64,000 bases of DNA from Lepidodermella squamata (Eukaryota; Gastrotricha). A model generated the notes under the pieces. The model was given only the letters and a program-made list of their open reading frames with translations, did not search any database and was not told the DNA's origin. Position numbers and translations under genes: made by a program. Location of the stretch: the NCBI GenBank assembly GCA_047495785.1, contig JBLDXI010000020.1:2976001-3040000 (forward strand), given 5' to 3'. This document shows, in pieces, positions 36,125-47,185 of the stretch (position 1 is its first letter; each line of letters opens with the position of its first letter).

Positions 36125-36456
36125 TACAGCGTGTCCCAAAATACCTGAAAAAGGGATCAGGTGAAGTCGAATCTCACGGCCAGAAAAATCTTGCGAAAAT
36201 TCAAAATACCATGAGAAAATACCATGAGAATTCCATGGGATCAAAAAAATCCGGAAAAATTTGGTTCAACTGGGTAAAATACCGAAAATTACCGAACCAG
36301 TTACTATCAGGGTTTCTCTCTATTTCTAACTCCTAGTGAATTCGTTGATAATGGATGGAATATTTCATCGGTTTAATTTCAAAATATTAGTTGCATTTTA
36401 TAAAAAAAAGTTGCAAAATTAAAAAAATGGTTTCGCATAAAATGGGACATGCTGTA
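36125..36456. mobile_element. MITE with TA target site between the receptor genes
   Basis: Ends tacagcgtgtcccaaaat and the inverse tacagcatgtcccatttt frame a 332-bp element without a gene. Ends beginning CAG next to TA suggest a Tc1/mariner-mobilised MITE. A solitary end of the same type (tacagcgtgtcccataagtt) lies at about 31050. Confidence 0.7.
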
Positions 36457-36620
36457 ATATTTTTTCATTTTTTAGGTTGAACTATTACCATTTACCAATG
36501 AACCCTAAACCAGGTTTCACAAGCATTTTTATTGCTAATAAAATATCAACATTCAAATATTGCTAAAAATTGAAATAATAATTAAGCTGAAATAAAATAT
36601 TTGCGCATTTTTTCAATTTT

Positions 36621-39038
36621 TTAAGCAAAAATATTAGGAGCGGATAGCAGAATCGTCGATGTCGAAATGAGCGTAGAAAACAGAAAAACATAAAGGCAAA
36701 GCCGATCGACGACCATGGCAGCAAATTTCCAATCGGAGGCCTCTTCGTCCTTGGCCTCGTCTTCGCGTAATTTATTCGTTACAACTCGAATTTCGCGTAA
36801 AATTGCGGATAGTTCACTTCGAGCAGTGTTGTAAATTTGCTAGAAAAAAATACGAAAAATTGAATTTTCTCGGAAAATTCCAGAATTTTTACCGCGTGCA
36901 TTCTATCTTCAGCTCGTCTTTTCAGGGCTATTTCTTCCGAGATCGTTTTCACGCGATAATCCGATATCGATTTGACCGGCGTCAGTTGGAAATCGCTGGT
37001 TTGGAACGTATTGATAACACAGCGAATATCGTCGTCCAAATCGAGGACATTCGCCAGTAAACTGCGCGAACTTCGATCGTCGAGCAGCCGTTTGCGGCTT
37101 GCGATGAGGCCTTTTCGGGTCAAATCACGGCCTGGTCGCTGCATTCGAAGCAGCCAGGCCATCCATTGGCACAGGCCACGCTTCACCCACATTGGCATGA
37201 CGTGGGTTTCGGGCCGTCTCGAGTGGAAATTTAGTACAAGAACGGTGAAAATGACCGAAAGTGAACACATTAGCATAGTACAGGCGAAATAGATTCCTCA
37301 AAAAAAAACAGAAAAATTCGAAATAAAAAGTTCACATAATTTTAAAAAATTATTAAATATTCTGGAAAATGAATTTTTGAAATTCAAAATTTCAAAATTT
37401 CAAAAATTACTTAAAATTACCTATTAGTGGAATGGCATCACTCGTAGGAGGCATTGCTTCGGCGACCAGTAGCAAGAATACAGTAAGAGACAGCAGAATG
37501 GTCACGCCTGAGTGAGCAAGAATAAAATAATCGAAATTCCATGAAAAATTATAGTCACCGAGAGAAATTTTTTCTCCACTCTCGACAGGTAGTGTGAAGG
37601 AGAGAAGTGCAATGCTGGACCTAAATAGATGAAAGGGTTCGTGAGGAAAAGGTGTATTCTCATTTCGGAAAAAACAATACAAAATAACAGATGGAACGAT
37701 GAGGTTGAAAACGTAGTAAAGGCCGCGGCGTCGAATAATTATCACGTAAGCAACGTCGATCCACGGCACGATTTTCTCGGGCTCGTAATACTTGACGTTG
37801 CGCCTCGCTGGCATACCTTTGAAAAATCAATCATGCGTGAAATTAGGGAAAATCAGTGAGACATTTCTCATGCAAAAGGTGGAATAAAATCTAAATTTCA
37901 ATCCTTAATACCGAAACTAATTCTTTCGTGACTGACTGGCATTAGAAACGTGGCCACAGATAGCGACGTGAACAGGGTGGCTGGAGCGAAGAAATTTGTT
38001 GAAATAAATAGCTTTCCACGGCGAATATGAACGAAAAAGTGAGCCGATGGAAAGGCCATACCCGGGCAACACTCATAGACATAAGTCCGCATTTCAGCTG
38101 GCATTCCTTTAAATTCCCCGAAAAATCGTTCGTGCTATAACTTTGAAAATTCGAAAATTTAGAAAAATTCGTATTACCTAAGAGAGTCCATTCTCCATTT
38201 TTTATAAACGCGCTGATATCGCCAGAATCTCTCATCAAAGTTAGATTCAGTTTTGTGCCATCTAAAAATAAATTTTATAATTTTTGTTTATAAATTCAGG
38301 GGAAATAAACCGTAGGTCCAGCTTCCGAATTTCATTTCGCATTGTTGATCGTCGAAAGGGAACCATTGAATGTTGATGTTACACGTTGATTTGAACATGC
38401 CAGGTGGCACCCATTTCACCTGGCCAGATGAGTCTATAACAGCATGTGTCGGGAAAGTCGCGTCAAATTTCTCATCAGCCTGGGGGAAAATTCAGGAATT
38501 TTTACCAAAGGGCGCCAATTTTTTTTTCAATTTTACCGAATTGTACATAAGAACGTCCGGTCGCCAAATTTGAACAATAGGAATGTTTATAACTGTGATA
38601 TTATCAAAATCCCTCGGTTCCTGAAAAAAATAGAAAATTTTTAAATTAAAGTTTGTTGGTCAAATATTTTTACCCATGTAAAACGGTAATCGTACCAAAT
38701 TAAATTGAGCCAGACGTTAGAATTGATGACTATAAAACAAATTGAGTTTATAAAGTCTAAAGTCTATAAAGTCTAGTTTACCTTGGTACTTTTCGTCAAC
38801 ATCAATAATTTGTTGAAGAGTGAGGCCAAATTGAACTTCCAGGGCATCGTCATCATTAACAACGGGCCGTTCCAAAATTTCATAATTATTAAATAATTTT
38901 GCTAATAACGCCTTTTCAGCCGCTCCTTGCAGGGTGACTACAAATTAGGATAAGTACAATCGATTCAATTTATGAAAAATAATTCTTACCTTGAATTTGC
39001 TCGGCTGCAATTAAGAGCAAAATGGGGACCACCAGCAT
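36621..39038 (-). CDS. Nicotinic-type Cys-loop receptor subunit with alternative loop C-TM1-TM2 exons (gene 2)
   Basis: Constant exons: 39038-38990, 38937-38782, 38729-38674, 38620-38537, 38479-38311, 38261-38178, then 37507-37421, 37296-36893, 36839-36621. Between them lie two candidate modules with identical boundary phases: one exon at 38106-37912, or two exons at 37816-37681 and 37620-37559. The product is 500 or 501 residues. Conserved parts are a short signal peptide, [24 protein letters not shown], the Cys loop [17 protein letters not shown]3 ([18 protein letters not shown]), the cytoplasmic loop and TM4. The single-exon module contains YECCPG, the vicinal cysteines of acetylcholine-binding alpha subunits; the two-exon module ([10 protein letters not shown]) does not. 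Gene 1 has only the two-exon form. Two extra introns relative to gene 1 split its third exon. Confidence 0.93.
37559..37816 (-). other. Alternative module b (two exons), non-alpha loop C with TM1 and TM2 start
   Basis: Exons 37816-37681 (136 nt) and 37620-37559 (62 nt) total 198 nt. They encode [15 protein letters not shown], then [18 protein letters not shown] and SGEKISLG. This is the orthologous form of gene 1 exons 5 and 6, with the same intron position and phases. No vicinal cysteines. Confidence 0.85.
37912..38106 (-). other. Alternative module a (one exon), alpha-type loop C with vicinal cysteines
   Basis: A 195-nt exon, flanked by acceptor TTTAAAG and donor GTATTAAG, encodes [17 protein letters not shown], a TM1-like helix and SHERISFG, the counterpart of SGEKISLG. 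Start and end phases equal those of module b, and lengths differ by one codon. Including both modules would duplicate TM1, so mutually exclusive use is expected. The frame has no stops. TM1 is quite diverged from typical subunits. Confidence 0.8.
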
Positions 39039-39858
39039 GCTCGGAATCGGGAAATTCGGTACTTTGTTGTCGGGTTTTATTATACTGAGTGATAAAAAAT
39101 CGAACGCGACTCAATAATATGGTGGTCAAAACTTGCCGGCGATAATTCAATCATCATCGCATAATTCGGAATCGGGCGATTTTTTTCGCCAAGTTTGATT
39201 GCATTATCAAGAGTATCGTTTCCTAATTCAGCTGGCGGGCCAAAAATAAACACGAATAACAAGTTAATCCGCCGATAAAAATCGCCTGCGAAAGAATAAG
39301 GGTTTTGTTATTATTTAAAACGGATTGCTTTTATGTATCTGTCATAGTAATAGTAACAATTCTGGGACTTGTTGTTTACGCAAGCGTAGAAGGAGCGGCA
39401 GTAAATAATGCGACAGCAGAAGATCGTCATTTTTCACGCGCTTCGTGAGACAAGCGACGCGCGATGCGGCAGTGAATAGAACCCGGCCGGATGCTCATTT
39501 ACGACACTTGGTCACGTTCTGGATTCCGACACCATTTAACAGGCCCTGATGATGATGGCAACATCAGGCTATAACCAAAACGAGACAGCAGCTAATCATT
39601 AGGACGACGAAAAAAAGCATTGTGCGCGCTAATTGGTAGTTATCATTTGACAAGTGTGCGCATTAAAATTAGGTCGCAACAGTGCGCGCAGTCAAATAAA
39701 AACTGGTATTTGCTATTTCGTGCTCTGAATTAGCGTAATTGGTAAACAATTACTTATCAAACAACGAATGGCTCTCGGGACGAGGATTACGCCAACATGA
39801 TACGCATTGGCTTTAAAAGTGATTGAAATTTGCCGAAAATTTTTCAAAAATTCTCAAA
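39039..39858. other. Divergent intergenic region
   Basis: It separates the minus-strand receptor gene 2 from the plus-strand orphan at 39859 and so should hold both promoters. No specific element is recognised. Confidence 0.45.
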
Positions 39859-40212
39859 ATGGCTTCACCAACAGAAATCGAACAATTTCGTGCGGAAACA
39901 GTGTCGAAATTGGACGGCATTTTTCAATTTGTCAACCAATCTCGCAGTCCTGAATTGATGGCGAAAATGGCGCAGTGGATGAAGCGTATCAGCCAGGCGG
40001 TTGAAAACGGCGGGGCAGATTTGGCTGCTTATCGACGCGATGAAGAACAGCGTTACCTGGCCGAAGTTACGCAGTTGATTGATTCGATTGTTCGGAAGCA
40101 AACGCCACGTGACATGTACGAGCGGCACCCGGTTATGGCAGCGATGCTTTGCGGCCGGCTTCACAATTCGGCAATCGCCCGCAGCCGAGTGCCTAAGAAG
40201 TTCAGCCTTTGA
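39859..40212 (+). CDS. Small orphan protein, 117 aa, single exon
   Basis: It starts at the ATG in caaaATGGCT, and codons upstream of it have no ATG. The product is helical and charged (IEQFRAETVSKLDGIFQFV, AYRRDEEQRYLAEV) and ends RVPKKFSL. There is no signal peptide or membrane helix. AATAAA at about 40336 provides a plausible polyadenylation signal 120 bp downstream. Codon use resembles neighbouring genes more than the flanking AT-rich DNA. Family not recognised. Confidence 0.6.
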   Translation: MASPTEIEQFRAETVSKLDGIFQFVNQSRSPELMAKMAQWMKRISQAVENGGADLAAYRRDEEQRYLAEVTQLIDSIVRKQTPRDMYERHPVMAAMLCGRLHNSAIARSRVPKKFSL

Positions 40213-41332
40213 ACTTTATCTGGAATATCTGTGAATTTATAGGACTAAAATCATCTTTGTTGCCATGGTTATTCATGTATACCGGTTACCATTTATCTCT
40301 TTCCAGGCGCTTTTTTGTCAAAGCAGTTTCCTTTCAATAAAACCCATGAAAAATGTTGTTCACACGATTTTCGAATCCTTTTAACGCTGTGCAATGTTTT
40401 ACCGTAGAAAGCTCTTATTGTGGACAAACCCATGTTTTCGGGTCTAGAAAATCAGGAGAAATTACACACAAAACTGAAATTTTCAGAAAATATTGCTTTC
40501 TAGAATTTCCAGAATGTTTACATTTTCCCTCAATTTTTTAAAACTCTAGTTGTAAGAATGAATTCTAATACTATGGTCCATAGGTCCATCTACTATTAGT
40601 CCCAAGAGAAAAACGCTGAGTTTCCTTTCGATGACATCTTTTTTTGACCAATCGATCGCCAGTGCGCGAAGTAGGATCCTCGAACTAGGGGGAACTTTCG
40701 GGCCCTAATTTCATGACCACGGTGTCCCCCCCTGCGGTTTTTTGGGGGTTTTCCACTTTGGCCCGCCGAACTGGAGGGTACACGACCGCCCTACAGCTTT
40801 TACGGCCACGCAAAGTTACTTTTTTTATACATTCGCTGAGAATATATGCTGAGAATAAGGTTTCCGGCATCTTGTCAGATCTGCGGCAGAAGAAGTCACC
40901 GCGTGAACCCGGTTTGCTCGGCAAATCCCGCTTTTGATATACCTCGGTACAAATCGCTGAAAAACATTCTACTGCTATAAATCAGCACGCAGTGCTTGAA
41001 AATAAACACGCCCTCAATTACCTGTCTGTTATTTGGCTGAAATGAGAGCAGCACCACCTGTTGAATGAAAAAAACTCATCATCACTCAAAAGCCGCAAAT
41101 ATAATGCGTTACATATATTTTTTTATTTCGAAAAAAAAATTAAATTCAATGCCAGGATTATTCCCAGTGCATTGCTTTTTTTACGCCGCTATTCAGGCGA
41201 CGCGAAAAAAAAAATTGAGGCAAGTTTTTTTGCAATGAAAGCAGCCCCACGCACTATTTACCACCTGTCGCCACAACACTCGGTAGGTTTTTTGTTTCAT
41301 CCATCCATCAAAAAAAGACGGCGATTTTTTTG
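40213..41332. other. Convergent 3' region
   Basis: It holds the polyadenylation signal of the 39859 gene and otherwise noncoding sequence. Overlapping open frames around 40685-40937 on both strands look incidental. The aldo-keto reductase gene ends at 41333 on the other strand. Confidence 0.4.
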
Positions 41333-44300
41333 TCACTGAATCGCGATTGAGGCGCGTCGGGCCGTAGCGAGCTGCTGAAAATGCGCCGCGTTGGCTATGC
41401 GATTGATGTCGCGCGCATCGAACGACAACGGCTTGAAAATGTCGTCGCGAATGTGCGCGCACATGACTTGTTCAGCCTTACTCAAATCATCGAAATACGC
41501 CTTTAAATTAAGGTCCAACAACTGGCGTGACGCGGCACCTGTTAGTAACACATCCACACCTAACCGTTGACCTTCAGTGTAAGAATACGCGTTAGCCAGG
41601 CGTTCTAAAACGTATTTCGAGAGTTGGCACGTGGTAACAGCCTTGCGAGATGCAACTCGCATTTCTGGGGTTATAGCCATCCAGTCCGGGATGTCGTGGC
41701 TGCTAAGCAGGCCCATGCTAAGGGCTGACGCGTTGATAACGCCGACGCCTTTTTCCTTGAAAAACGGCACGTACTCCGCGAGGCCTTGGTCGATTAACGT
41801 CAGCCGTGAGTGGCTGAGAATTGCGTCGATTTTCACCGGGCTTCGCTCGACGATTTCTTTCATTTTAGGCAGGTCGTACGACGTGACGCCAATGTATTTG
41901 CACACGCCTTTTTGGCGCATTTTGTCGAGGAATGGCAGCGTTTCGCTGAGGAGCGTTTCGATTGAACGTTCGGCGTAGTCGAAGTCGTGAACTTGTACGA
42001 GGTCGAGGTAGTTGGTTCGCAGTAGCTTCAGGCTGTTTTCAATGCTGGATTCGGCGCGTTGTGCGCGTAGGTCGAATGTTTTGAGAATATCCTGATTTGG
42101 ATACCTGCCAACCTAATGGAAAAAATTTTGAAACTTGAAATCAAGCAACGAAAAAAATGAGAATTTAAAATTAAAAAAAATAAAGAAAGAATGGAAAAAA
42201 TACTGCGTTATAAGAGTTGAGATTTCGATTTTTATTGAATACTCACAGGGGTTAAAAATAAAATAAAATAAATGAAAAATCAGGAAAAATCAAGGAATTT
42301 TTTATTTGTTACGAGTCTCTTCGATTTTTACCAAATTAATGAAGAGGAACCGGAATTTTCAAGCGCAAGTAAATTTTTGCTGATTTTTTAAACCAAGTAA
42401 TATTTTAACAGAATTTCTTTTAGCGGAACCAAATTTGACTGCTGTGAAACCTTAGATAAGCAAAAGGTCGCTTATACGAATATTTTTACGAAATTAAGGC
42501 AATGCATAAATTCTACAGTGAAGAATGCGTCTTATGCAGAATTTTACGCTGAATTAAATGATAATTTCTTTTATATTATTTTGATCAATCCTGAAATCCT
42601 ATTAAGTTTCAACAATAGAGAAAAAAATTTCGAATATTCACAAGGCCAAAAACCACTTGTTGAAACCATAGAGAAAAAGTGAGGTCATTTTTTTCTCTAT
42701 GGTTTCAACAAGGCCTTGTGATTATTCCAAAATTCGATGCCGCCAACAGGCAAATTTGGTTCCGCTAAAAGTAAGACCCATATATTAATACGCCTGAAAT
42801 TTGTGAATTTGGGTACAAAATATTCGATTTAAAATTTATGAAATAAGAATATATTCGGAAAAAAAATTTATTTACCGTAAAATCCGAAATAAGAGCGCAG
42901 GGGCTAATATTTTCAAAGCAACTGAAAACTGGGGGCTTAATACGGAAGAAGAGCAATTGTAGGCTGTGGTCACGTCGCTGAGTTCAACGGACCATTTCTT
43001 GGCGGACCACACTAATCACCTCTTATATCCTAATCATGGATACCATCGAAGTGTGCCACTTGAGTGCCAAGTGCGGCAAGGTGTGGCGCATCTAATGAGA
43101 TCAATTATGACCCAAAATGGCATTCCATCTTAATAGGGGGTTGCTGTAAACAGAGCGGTCCGCTAAACCTGGGTCCGCTGAGTTCCAAAAACCCTGGCTT
43201 TGTTGAACTCGGCGGACCCAATTTAGCGGACCGAATCAAGTTGTAGTACTTGGATGTTTGCAACCGCACGAGTGAGGCTAATTAGCTCAGGTGTGCATAG
43301 TAGGTCATTGGATGGCACTTTTCAGGGGGAATCGACTAATCCTATGGCACACCTCCAACCTAGTCCGAAAGACTGGTCCGCTAAAATTTGGTCCGTTGAA
43401 CTCAGCGACGTGCTGTGGTCTTATTTATTCAAATTATTAAAGATTCCAATGTTACAATTAAAATGATCAAACATTTGATAAATTTCAAATGTCTTATTCG
43501 TAAAGGTCGATGATAAAAGATAAAACTGAACATTGTTGGCTCTTCTGGGTACGGCGACAAAACAGCAACTTCGCGAAACAGCGAATGCGACAAAACAGCA
43601 AATTTTTTATTTCGCGACAGAACAGCGGAAACTTACTATGTAAAAGATGCATCGTGTTTCTGCTGTTATGTCGCAAGTTGAAAAAGTTGCTGTTTTGTCG
43701 CGTTTGCTGTTTTGGGTTTTGCTGATATGACGGTCTGCCTTTTTGGCATTCCAAATCCCGAAATTGGAACGCAATTGAACATTATAAGTCATGTGAGGTA
43801 TGCTAAAGTTTTATTTGTCCCCCGCGGTACTATTATAGGCCTGGGGGCTTATTCGTTCTGTCGTCGTAAAAACTGGGAGCTTAAATCGGAAGAGGTCTTA
43901 TTTAGGATTTCGCGGTATTCGAAACGCCCCAACCCAGTTTAATGTCAATAATCCAATTACATCAAATAATCTCAATTTATCAAATAATTATGAATCTCCG
44001 TGCGGCTGGATTGATTTTTCTGAATAAATCAAAATTAGAAAATTGCCACTAAATTTACTATACTTGTCCCCTGGGATTAGCTAATCATACCATGGATCGC
44101 GTTATTTTTCCCCTCGCAAATTCATACTTTTGCGTAATATTGCTTAATATTCCTCACCTTAGATGCGAGGAAAAATGTTGATCGATCGAAATTTTGCAGC
44201 GCCACGCCGAAAGTAGCCTCTGACTGATAGACCGGGGCCGTGTCAAAGTAGTTAATACCCAATTCATAAGCATGTCGGATGCAGTCGATTAGAACTTCCT

Positions 44301-44391
44301 TCTCCGCAGCGCTGTCATAAATAAATTGACCGCCGCCTAAACCAATCGACGATACCTTCCGGCCAGTTGAGCCAAATTCGACAGTTCTCAT
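41333..44391 (-). CDS. Aldo-keto reductase, L-galactose dehydrogenase-like
   Basis: Two exons, 44391-44158 and 42112-41333, join in phase 0 to 337 residues. The start MRTVEFGSTGRKVSSIGLGG is the usual N-terminal strand and turn of the family. A second Met 12 bp upstream, at 44403, is possible. The catalytic tetrad is visible as NYFDTAPVY (Asp, Tyr), ASK (Lys) and VQVHDFDY (His). KYIGVTSYDLP and HSRLTLID are characteristic of L-galactose/D-arabinose dehydrogenase relatives. A cytosolic NAD(P)-dependent sugar or aldehyde oxidoreductase is expected; the real substrate is unknown. The single 2045-bp intron is unusually long for this window and is packed with inverted repeats. Confidence 0.92.
42417..42771. 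mobile_element. Inverted-repeat element in the AKR intron
   Basis: cttttagcggaaccaaattt begins a perfect 21-bp arm at 42417-42437, repeated inversely at 42751-42771. Related words (tttggttccactaaaag) reappear near 63363. It encloses the hairpin at 42639-42720. Confidence 0.7.
42639..42720. repeat. Long perfect hairpin
   Basis: A perfect 23-bp stem (arm 42656-42678, cttgttgaaaccatagagaa and on) closes over a 10-nt loop. It is extended by an 8-bp outer stem (cacaaggc/gccttgtg) with a 9-nt bulge on the left. The transcript would fold into a strong hairpin. Confidence 0.85.
42972..43411. mobile_element. Palindromic element with perfect 23-bp ends and an inner palindrome
   Basis: acgtcgctgagttcaacgga and three more bases at 42972-42994 are exactly inverted at 43389-43411. 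Inside, ggtccgctaaacctgggtcc (43157-43185) pairs with the inverse at 43205-43232, so one inverted repeat is nested in another built of similar words (ggtccgctaa, gagttc). No open frame is credible. Confidence 0.75.
43554..43701. repeat. Inverted repeat rich in gcgacaaaacagcaa
   Basis: gcgacaaaacagcaact at 43554-43570 is exactly inverted at 43685-43701. Further copies of cgacaaaacagca lie inside the arms at 43588 and, inverted, near 43705. The result is a multi-stem foldback. Confidence 0.75.
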
Positions 44392-44403
44392 TTGTATGCA
44401 CAC

Positions 44404-45244
44404 TCAAAATAAATCTGTAAAAATATTTTGTGCAGGGTTACTAAAACCGCCGTGCAAGCTAATAAGCTAGATTATGAAATAATGCAGACAATTAGCATTA
44501 AGGCCAGCAGATGTTTGAGTTGTAGTAAAAATACCAAGCCAGTCAATTAGTAATTTTCGCGATAACTTTTTACACGCTCACTCGGTGTAAGTGCCTCTTC
44601 TTCTTCTTGCGCATAGTATTCAGGGTATATTATCAAGCATGCCTGTTATTTTTTAGCTAGGCAAATATCAACGCTTACTGAATACATATTAATGTGCTAT
44701 AATACTCGACACAAGCACATTTTAATTAGCAAGTGTGTTATATATATATTACAAGCCGCGGTCAAACAAAAGGCAAAAATCTCAAGGCCAAGCGACGCCT
44801 GTCCTTAACAAGGACAAAAAAACAGATAAGATATTATGACTGCTGTACACACCTTATCAACAGAAATTATTCAAAGCCTCGAGCGTTGCCGAAAGATATT
44901 TTTATTGGCTTAAACTAGGTCGAGAGAATTCAGACGAAAACAAATCTTAACAAATGTGCATATAAATTTGACAATTAAAAGCAGAATAAATTCGAAGACC
45001 GTTTTTGCTAATTATCACATTGAGTAAGGAATATCTCAGGTTTTTAGAAGCTAATTGCATCGCTGCGTAAAAATTGTGATTTGTTAGTCGTTATTTTTTT
45101 CTGTTAATGAAAGAAGACTTCGATTTTTTCCATCGCCACGCTTTTTGGCATCAATATCGCTTGCTCGATCGCGTGCCAGTGTTGAATATATCGTTGATCT
45201 GCCAAAAATGCCAAAAATTGGAATAAAAACAACGAACAAAGAAA
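44404..45244. other. Intergenic, nothing specific
   Basis: AT-rich spacer upstream of the AKR gene and downstream of the Dpy-30/RII-like gene. A possible extra last exon of the latter lies near 45200-45155. Confidence 0.4.
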
Positions 45245-47185
45245 TTATCTTACGCTACTTGCTGAACTTGTTCTGGAAATTTCAGGGTGTTGCTGCTGAG
45301 ATTGAAATTCGCGTTCTTGCTGCTCTAGTAGCTGTTTGATCGATTGTCGAGGAGCTTTTTGCCGTTTCGAAGAGCTATTGTTCGAATTTTTCGGCTCGGA
45401 TTCTGTAAGCCAAGGCCGCGTATTCCCGGCGAATTCAGCGGTATTCGACGGCGAGAGGTCTTCTTCTTGATGTGATTGATACTTAGCCTTTTCTTTCACT
45501 GGTTTGCCTGTTGAGCTTTGTCGAGTTAATAAAGAACTCTTATTTCCATTATTGGCCGAAAAAACTTCTGAAAAGAGGCAAAATGTATGCGAACCTCAAA
45601 AATTTCGAAAGAAATTTACCGTCGAATTTATTTGATAGTTCGACAGTCGGAGACATCGGAGTGGAATTCGGCTCGTCCCAAGCCGGTTTCGCACTGTGAC
45701 GCCGAAAGTCGCTTCTCGAGAAAATTTCAGGAGCCGCTAACTTATTTTTCGGATTTTTCATTAAAGCAGCTTTCGTGTCATTCAGCTCTTCCACTTGTTC
45801 AGGTTCGGCGTAATTTGCACTCGGCTCGTCGTTGTAAAAGACAACAGTTAGCTTTTTCGAGCCTTTACGTTTCGTTTTGTGGATATTTTCGTCCATTTGA
45901 TCGACGATATCTTCCGGCTCAGTGTTTATCGTTTTCATGTATGCTGAAATTCCAAAGTCTTTCTTCTTCGATCGCGACAGCATTCGCTCAACCTCACTTT
46001 CTACGTGCGATTTTTCCAACTCAGGCTCCGTGTAGTATTCGTTTCCGTTAACTGAGTCAATGTATTTGTTAAATTCCTCGCGATGCCTTCGTTTCTGCTC
46101 CCGAATGAGGAGCTTCTTTTTTCGACCAGGGGCAGCAACTGCAACTGGTTCAGGCTCAGGTTCAGGCTCTGCAGCGGGGGTATATGGTGCGATTTTATGA
46201 TGACCCTCAATCTTGTGCGCTTTTGGAGGAGGGGGTGGAGGATGTGTAGGAGCTGAAACCGATTCGGAAACAGGTAAATGTCGCCGTTCTTTGGAGCCTA
46301 CCGACCGAACAGGAGCGGCGTATGACGGTTGAGGAGATTGCTGCCTTGGCTTTGCGCTAACACTTTGCTTCAAGTAAACAACTCCACGAGGATCGGGCGA
46401 GTCCTCAAACGATACATTGTGACCTTCGAGTGACATGTTGTGAATAGACCTGCGATTTGGAATGGAAACTGATGACTCTTTGGTAGCACCTCTAGGTTCA
46501 GTATTGGTAGTAAAGCTTGATCGCGCCCTTCCGTTTCGCGATAATTGCGACTTCGTTTCATCTGAAGAATATGTAAAGGGGTAAAAGGTTTGCCTGCAAT
46601 TAGCAAAATTACATGAACTTGGCGAATCTCCAAAGTCGACATCTTCCAAGTAGCCCTAGCATAAAGAAATACAAGTGACACACAGGCGAAAACAAAGGAT
46701 TCAATTTATTGCCTGTTGAACCGGCACCCTCATTTTCGCAGAAGATTTCGGCATTTTGTTGAAAAAGGATGCGGCGATTGAAGATTTCTTTGAGGACGCA
46801 ACGACCGAACTGTTCGTCTAGTTCAAAGTAAACGCGTCATTTTCAATAAATCCTTTAACACTAAATATTAAATAAAAAATGAACTGAAATGAAATGAAGG
46901 AGTGCGGGCGATGAAGACGGTGTAACTCAAGATAGAAAAAATAAAACTAAAAAACAAGAAGATCTTTGACGTATCGTCGATATCTCGTCGCTCACCTCGG
47001 AGGCATTCAAAGTCTCCGACAGATACTCTTTTGGATCCTCGGGCATATCTTTCAAGACTTTTTCCATCAGACCCTAATTATCTTTTGAATACATCAATCA
47101 GTGAACGATCAAAATAACAAACCTGAAAGAGAACATCGAGCTGATGCTCTTTTGCGTACTCAATTTTTTCATGCTTGCTAGACAT
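45245..47185 (-). CDS. Pro/Ser-rich scaffold with N-terminal Dpy-30/RII-alpha-like motif
   Basis: Exons 47185-47123, 47073-46996, 46817-46713, 46655-45620 and 45567-45245 give about 534 residues. The first two encode EYAKEHQLDVLFQ joined to LMEKVLKDMPEDPKEYL, the helix-turn-helix docking and dimerisation motif of RII-alpha/Dpy-30-like proteins, common in ciliary and sperm proteins. The rest is disordered: Ser-rich, a PPPPPP run, an EPEPEPEP repeat, and basic REQKRRHREEF. The intron 46712-46656 has a GC donor (CAG/GCAATA) and must be spliced because the unspliced frame stops. A strong donor (AGC/GTAAGA) at the end allows an alternative last exon near 45200. A cilium- or kinase-anchoring role is inference. 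Confidence 0.7.

Larger units (their letters stand above)
42873..43917. mobile_element. Two diverged copies of a MITE flanking nested palindromes
   Basis: A left end taccgtaaaatccgaaataa at 42873 and an inverse-matching right end at about 43889-43917 bracket 1045 bp. Both ends carry the internal words gggggctta and cggaaga, so each is better read as a separate decayed copy, at 42873-42955 and about 43824-43917, with other elements between. Confidence 0.55.

Noticed and set aside
40685-40937. Opposed frames of 74-79 codons
   Set aside because: Mutual antisense overlap, no features, inside a 3' intergenic region.
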